64,000 nt of DNA from Photobacterium indicum (GTDB lineage: Bacteria; Pseudomonadota; Gammaproteobacteria; Enterobacterales; Vibrionaceae), in NCBI RefSeq assembly GCF_003026215.1, contig NZ_PYOC01000001.1, forward strand, positions 1,256,066-1,320,065, in the 5' to 3' direction. The notes beneath the pieces were generated by a model. It saw only the letters and a list, made by a program, of their open reading frames with translations, was not told the DNA's origin and ran no database searches. Position numbers and translations under genes: made by a program. This document shows positions 61,228-64,000 of the stretch, piece after piece (positions within the stretch are counted from its first letter, which is position 1; every line of letters starts with the position of its first letter).

Positions 61228-61833
61228 TCAATTTATGTTAAGTGTGCTTTTGATTAGTTTATAACAATCACTGGACTGATTAAAATGTATCGTTTTAAAA
61301 CCTAAAGAGCGAGCGGTATTGATATTTTCTTCATTATCATCAATAAAAAGTGACTCAGAGGCATCCAATTCAAAGCGTGCTTGTAATAACTCAAAAATTT
61401 CAGCTTCTGGTTTAATGACTAACTCGTTACCTGACACTAGACCTCCTTTAAAAAAGGAAATAAAAGGGTGACGTTCATTGAGCGTATCAAAGAAAGCATT
61501 ACTCATGTTGGTTAGGTAGTATAATGAGTAACCTTGATCTAACACTTTGTAAAAAATAGATTCCGTTAAGCTGATTTTCTCAAGACTGTTTTGAATATGT
61601 TCAAAAAAATCTTCCATTCTAGCTTCAGGGAATCCAGTGCGCGCTGCAAACTTAGGAATAACTTCAGCCATAAGCATTGTACCGCGATCAAGAGCTACCC
61701 AATCAGGATGATAGAGTACTTCATTTAATAGCATCTCTTGTTCAAAGACTGAATCAGTGTAAGTTTGAACAATTTTGGTCGGTTTCCATTCAAATAGAAC
61801 AGCACCGAAATCAAAAATCACGTTACGAATCAT
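61228..61833 (-). CDS. HAD superfamily phosphatase (YihX-like)
   Basis: The 201-residue protein has motif I VIFDFGAVLF (nucleophile first Asp; the +2 residue is Gly instead of Asp, as in YihX-type enzymes). Motif II is in YYLTNMS, motif III Lys in KPEAEIF and motif IV in FIDDNEEN. It probably dephosphorylates a sugar or nucleotide phosphate; YihX acts on alpha-glucose-1-phosphate. The substrate is not determined. A weak hairpin overlaps its stop codon. Confidence 0.85.
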   Translation of the reverse strand: MIRNVIFDFGAVLFEWKPTKIVQTYTDSVFEQEMLLNEVLYHPDWVALDRGTMLMAEVIPKFAARTGFPEARMEDFFEHIQNSLEKISLTESIFYKVLDQGYSLYYLTNMSNAFFDTLNERHPFISFFKGGLVSGNELVIKPEAEIFELLQARFELDASESLFIDDNEENINTARSLGFKTIHFNQSSDCYKLIKSTLNIN

Positions 61834-61952
61834 TAGAGTTTCCGTTTAACTACCTTTTATTGATAGTATGCGATAAAAGGTAATACGCAACTTGAATGCG
61901 TAATCTTAATACCACACTCACAATTAACTGAAAATTCATGGATTATTACATA

Positions 61953-62276
61953 ATGAATGATAACAGCCGTTTAGTCTTCTCGACCGAGACAGGTCGCATT
62001 CCAGAAGAAAAAGTCAAACCTCAACGTCCAACTGGTGACGGTATTGTCCGTATCCAGCGCCAAACTAAAGGCCGTAAAGGTAAGGGTGTTTGTATTGTGA
62101 CTGGTCTTGATATGGAAGATGCACAACTAAAATTGTTGGCAGCTAAACTTAAAAAAGTATGTGGTTGTGGTGGCTCTGTAAAAGACGGCACCATTGAGAT
62201 TCAAGGTGATAAGCGTGAAGTGATTAAAGCAGCGCTAGAAAAAGAAGGACACACTGTTAAACTTGCCGGCGGCTAA
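61953..62276 (+). CDS. yciH: translation initiation factor SUI1-like protein YciH
   Basis: The 107-residue protein is the bacterial homologue of eIF1: VRIQRQTKGRKGKGVCIVTG and KKVCGCGGSVKDGTIEIQGD are the conserved SUI1 loops, and the size matches. It may affect start-codon fidelity in stress. The start is ATG 61953, giving MNDNSRLVFSTETG as in relatives; an ATG five codons earlier is less likely. Confidence 0.92.
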   Translation: MNDNSRLVFSTETGRIPEEKVKPQRPTGDGIVRIQRQTKGRKGKGVCIVTGLDMEDAQLKLLAAKLKKVCGCGGSVKDGTIEIQGDKREVIKAALEKEGHTVKLAGG

Positions 62277-62318
62277 GTAAGGCTAAACGATGGCAACAAT
62301 TGCCTCGTTGTTATTGAG

Positions 62319-62370
62319 AAAGCCTGAAACTGAACAAATATCTAGCAAAAGTATATCTTCAGGCTTTTTT
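62319..62370 (+). terminator. terminator after yciH
   Basis: AAAGCCTGAA pairs with TTCAGGCTTTTTT around a long loop. Confidence 0.65.
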
Positions 62371-62739
62371 GTTTAATGTGTAATAGAGAACCAATGAGTT
62401 GTCGGCCATCAACAACAGCAAAGGCTATTTGTTGTTGTTGATCTTGCCGTTGGTATATTTCATTTGCTGTAGCAACAACGCGTAGCGTAGTAATGAATAC
62501 AGAACTTGAAGTACCAAGCAAACTGACCATTTGCAGCAGTACCTTAAAGTAAGGTGTTAATTACCTATTTTATGGTAAATATACTCAATACTGTTAAATA
62601 GACATGAACTTATAACTCCCCACAAAGAATCAAGCTATGAAGTTACGTTACATACGGTTCATTAATTTTGTCACTATAAATTACATGTTTGTAAGTCATT
62701 GAGGGTCATAGTAAATGAAGTTACGCTACCACACGGACT
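62371..62739. other. gene-free stretch before the dif site with direct repeats
   Basis: No credible gene was found. Near-identical direct repeats begin ATGAAGTTACG at 62637-62657 and 62715-62736, 78 bases apart; the second ends four bases before the dif site. They may bind a Xer accessory protein or be a relic of earlier integrations. Confidence 0.4.
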
Positions 62740-62767
62740 ATTTAACATAAGGTACATAATGCGCACT
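62740..62767 (-). repeat. XerCD dif-type recombination site
   Basis: Read on the minus strand it is XerC arm AGTGCGCATTA (62757-62767), a six-base centre TGTACC (62751-62756) and XerD arm TTATGTTAAAT (62740-62750). Both arms are identical to those of V. cholerae dif1 as I remember it; the centre differs. It marks either the chromosome terminus or the junction of an integrated Xer-dependent element. Confidence 0.85.
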
Positions 62768-63110
62768 GGGCTACTGCTTTAACCTCGGTTGATAGACCAC
62801 CCAAAATCGCCACTAAACCAAGGCTATGTAGCTGATTACCTTGGCTATTAAGCTTTTTTGCAATTTCATCCCACAACTGTTTAATGTGTGAATTTTGTGT
62901 ACGGTCAGCGTGAACACCAATTAATGCTTCTTTCTCATCAATTTTGCATTCCTGCGCCAAGAAAACGGCTTGTATATCAGACATATAGCGTTTGCCACTA
63001 CGGTATTCTGAGATTCTCTGCTTTGGAATCCCTAAATCTGCTGCAATTTGCTTGTCTTGTATATAGTTTTTCGCCGTTTTAAAGGCATCTAACAACTGAA
63101 CTTGATACAT
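62742..63110 (-). CDS. phage repressor, XRE/DUF3693-like, ending in the dif site
   Basis: The 122-residue protein has an N-terminal helix-turn-helix (KQIAADLGIPKQRISEYRSG) and the ALIGVHADRTQN ... LWDEIAKK pattern of the DUF3693 repressors of Vibrio filamentous phages. The strong GGAGG site lies four bases before the ATG. The last eight codons (QCALCTLC) and the stop are made of the dif site itself. It is divergent from the early genes and very probably binds the operators between them. Confidence 0.8.
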   Translation of the reverse strand: MYQVQLLDAFKTAKNYIQDKQIAADLGIPKQRISEYRSGKRYMSDIQAVFLAQECKIDEKEALIGVHADRTQNSHIKQLWDEIAKKLNSQGNQLHSLGLVAILGGLSTEVKAVAQCALCTLC

Positions 63111-63144
63111 AAATCCTCCGGCGTTTTGTTGATTGTAACCCTAA

Positions 63145-63208
63145 AGTCACCATTTTGGGTGTCTTGCAGTCACCATGCTTGGTGTTTATAGTTACCGAAA
63201 TTGGTGAC
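63145..63208. promoter_or_regulatory. three phased operator repeats of the phage repressor
   Basis: Imperfect palindromes GTCACCATTTTGGGTG (63146), GTCACCATGCTTGGTG (63169) and GTTACCGAAATTGGTG (63191) start 23 and 22 bases apart, about two helical turns. They share (G)T(C/T)ACC-N-TTGGTG. They fill the divergent gap between repressor and early genes, as operators of a lysogenic switch do. Confidence 0.75.
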
Positions 63209-63229
63209 TTACAGTATTGAGGTTCGCAT

Positions 63230-63454
63230 ATGGCTATCAACATTCAACTTAATGACGGTGTTCGTTTCTTTGATAACGGTCGAGAAATCGTTGTTGTTAC
63301 CGCTGCATACGCTCCTAAGTATTTAAAAGCTAAGGTTTACTCAAACAAAGAAGTTTTCGAGGTTGCTGACTTGGCAACTCAAATTGCTGATGGTCGCTCG
63401 CTTTCGTTCTGGTCTGGTGTTGTTCAGTCTGTTGGTCAGGATGCTCAATCATGA
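63230..63454 (+). CDS. small early phage protein, unknown
   Basis: The 74-residue protein starts at ATG after TGAGGTT and is beta-rich, with RFFDNGREIVVVTAAYAPKYL. No family is recognised. It overlaps the initiator gene by four bases (ATGA). Its position fits a regulator or copy-number protein of the replication module. Confidence 0.65.
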   Translation: MAINIQLNDGVRFFDNGREIVVVTAAYAPKYLKAKVYSNKEVFEVADLATQIADGRSLSFWSGVVQSVGQDAQS

Positions 63455-64000
63455 TGTCGCCTGATGTTGTCCTTCAAGCTGAGCAGCCAGAGAAATCAAA
63501 CTGGTTCACGCGTAACGAACTGGCAGAAAAATCAGCATTAGAACTAAAGTTACCTTGTCACTTCAAGTCTGGTTCAACTCAGCCAGTAATGCCAGAGTGT
63601 TACAACGTGGTCGCGTCTATCTTCACTGATGAGTTTGGTATCAATCCATTCTATGCAGCGCCCCAGCCTCACTTAGTCCCGCGTTTTGATGACAATTCAA
63701 AGAAGACGTTTTTCGTTCCTGAAAAAAGTTGGGTTGTCCGTGCATTCGATGCGTGTAAGTCACATCGAGAATTTGCACCGGTGATGACACGTGCCTTCAT
63801 CAACATGACTAAAAAAATTGATTACCTTGATGCCGTTCGTGCTGTTGAGTCAGCTAACGAACGTCTAACCAAGATGGAATTTCGTTACACCTCAACCGAT
63901 GAAGAATTATGTGAGTTTGCAAAAGCCAAGTCTGCACATGTCATGCGTAAGGTTGCGGCCATTGATGACACACAAGCTGCTTTTGAAGTCGCACGTAACA
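63451..64000 (+). CDS. phage replication initiator, N-terminal part (gpA-like), partial
   Basis: The frame from ATG 63451 is open to the window edge, 183 residues so far. Segments AFINMTKKIDYLDAVRAVES and RYTSTDEELCEFAKAKSAHV resemble the N-terminal region of P2-type gene A rolling-circle initiators (superfamily I); the catalytic Tyr motif would lie downstream. PM2-like elements carry a related initiator. AGGA lies nine bases upstream. The filamentous-phage RstA type is the main alternative. Confidence 0.6.
   Translation, partial: MMSPDVVLQAEQPEKSNWFTRNELAEKSALELKLPCHFKSGSTQPVMPECYNVVASIFTDEFGINPFYAAPQPHLVPRFDDNSKKTFFVPEKSWVVRAFDACKSHREFAPVMTRAFINMTKKIDYLDAVRAVESANERLTKMEFRYTSTDEELCEFAKAKSAHVMRKVAAIDDTQAAFEVARN

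Larger units (their letters stand above)
62740..64000. mobile_element. integrated dif-using phage, left end (partial)
   Basis: From the dif-type site onward there is a divergent repressor gene, a repeated operator region, a small early gene and a replication initiator that runs off the edge. No integrase is seen. This is how phages that exploit host XerCD (filamentous Vibrio phages, and possibly PM2-like corticoviral elements) are arranged after integration. The initiator's resemblance to P2/PM2-type gpA favours the second, but only the N-terminus is visible. Confidence 0.7.

Noticed and set aside
61211..61245. Terminator at the HAD phosphatase stop codon
   Set aside because: CACTTAACA/TGTTAAGTG can pair, but the loop is long, it overlaps the stop codon and there is no T-tract.
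62342..62530. 62-residue minus-strand ORF
   Set aside because: No ribosome site, Gln-rich low-complexity product, and it starts within the yciH terminator loop.

Overview
The window looks like a Vibrionaceae chromosome, most probably Photobacterium (a relative of P. profundum). The genus call is inference. It rests on a VCR-like integron attC site, a XerCD dif-type site close to those of Vibrio chromosome 1, the ydbH-ynbE-ydbL, umuDC and yhfG-fic sets, a GlyGly-CTERM secreted protease, and moderately AT-rich coding sequence. No rRNA, tRNA or CRISPR array was found.

Layout. (1) Positions 1-11426: the late end of a tailed prophage or tailocin, all on the + strand and tightly overlapping. It runs from an Ig-repeat protein cut by the left edge through a neck protein, tail terminator, contractile sheath, tube, a tail-assembly chaperone with a -1 frameshift, a short tape measure and baseplate proteins to two tail-fibre proteins. 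No head, lysis, integrase or regulatory gene is visible. (2) About 11427-17250: an accessory island that looks like a small set of integron cassettes without an integrase. It has one clear VCR-like attC, one clear short attC and one weaker candidate. Its genes are a GNAT enzyme, an unknown protein, an EVE plus NucS-like nuclease, a multi-pass membrane protein, a coiled-coil membrane protein, a tiny reverse-strand membrane protein and a PDZ membrane protein. A triple TGTACCAAA repeat marks the edge with the core genome.

(3) 17333-30168: core genes for cobyric acid synthase, a DUF218 periplasmic protein, a Nudix hydrolase, a GGDEF cyclase, a lipoprotein hydrolase, galE, a DEAD-box helicase, a LysR regulator and a MATE pump. 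(4) 30309-38980: a five-gene operon behind a Fur-box-like site. It encodes an S9 oligopeptidase, a TonB-dependent haem-type receptor, a secreted HELGH metalloprotease with P-domain and rhombosortase tail, and two DUF1566 proteins. Together they read as an iron-starvation haem or peptide scavenging system. (5) 39046-57921: SPOR lipoproteins, SOS-regulated umuDC, a 266-bp MITE, YeiH, the YdbH/YnbE/YdbL envelope lipid-transport set, an Nramp-like transporter without the usual metal-binding signature, PatZ, an acetyltransferase and Ddl.

(6) 58039-64000: a YhfG-Fic toxin-antitoxin pair, a Cre-like recombinase with two altered catalytic residues, a DUF3319-like protein, a retropepsin-like protease, a HAD phosphatase and YciH. 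The window ends in a XerCD dif-type site. An integrated phage begins exactly there: its repressor gene ends inside the dif site, three phased operators fill the divergent promoter, and a replication initiator resembling the P2/PM2 gpA class runs off the right edge.
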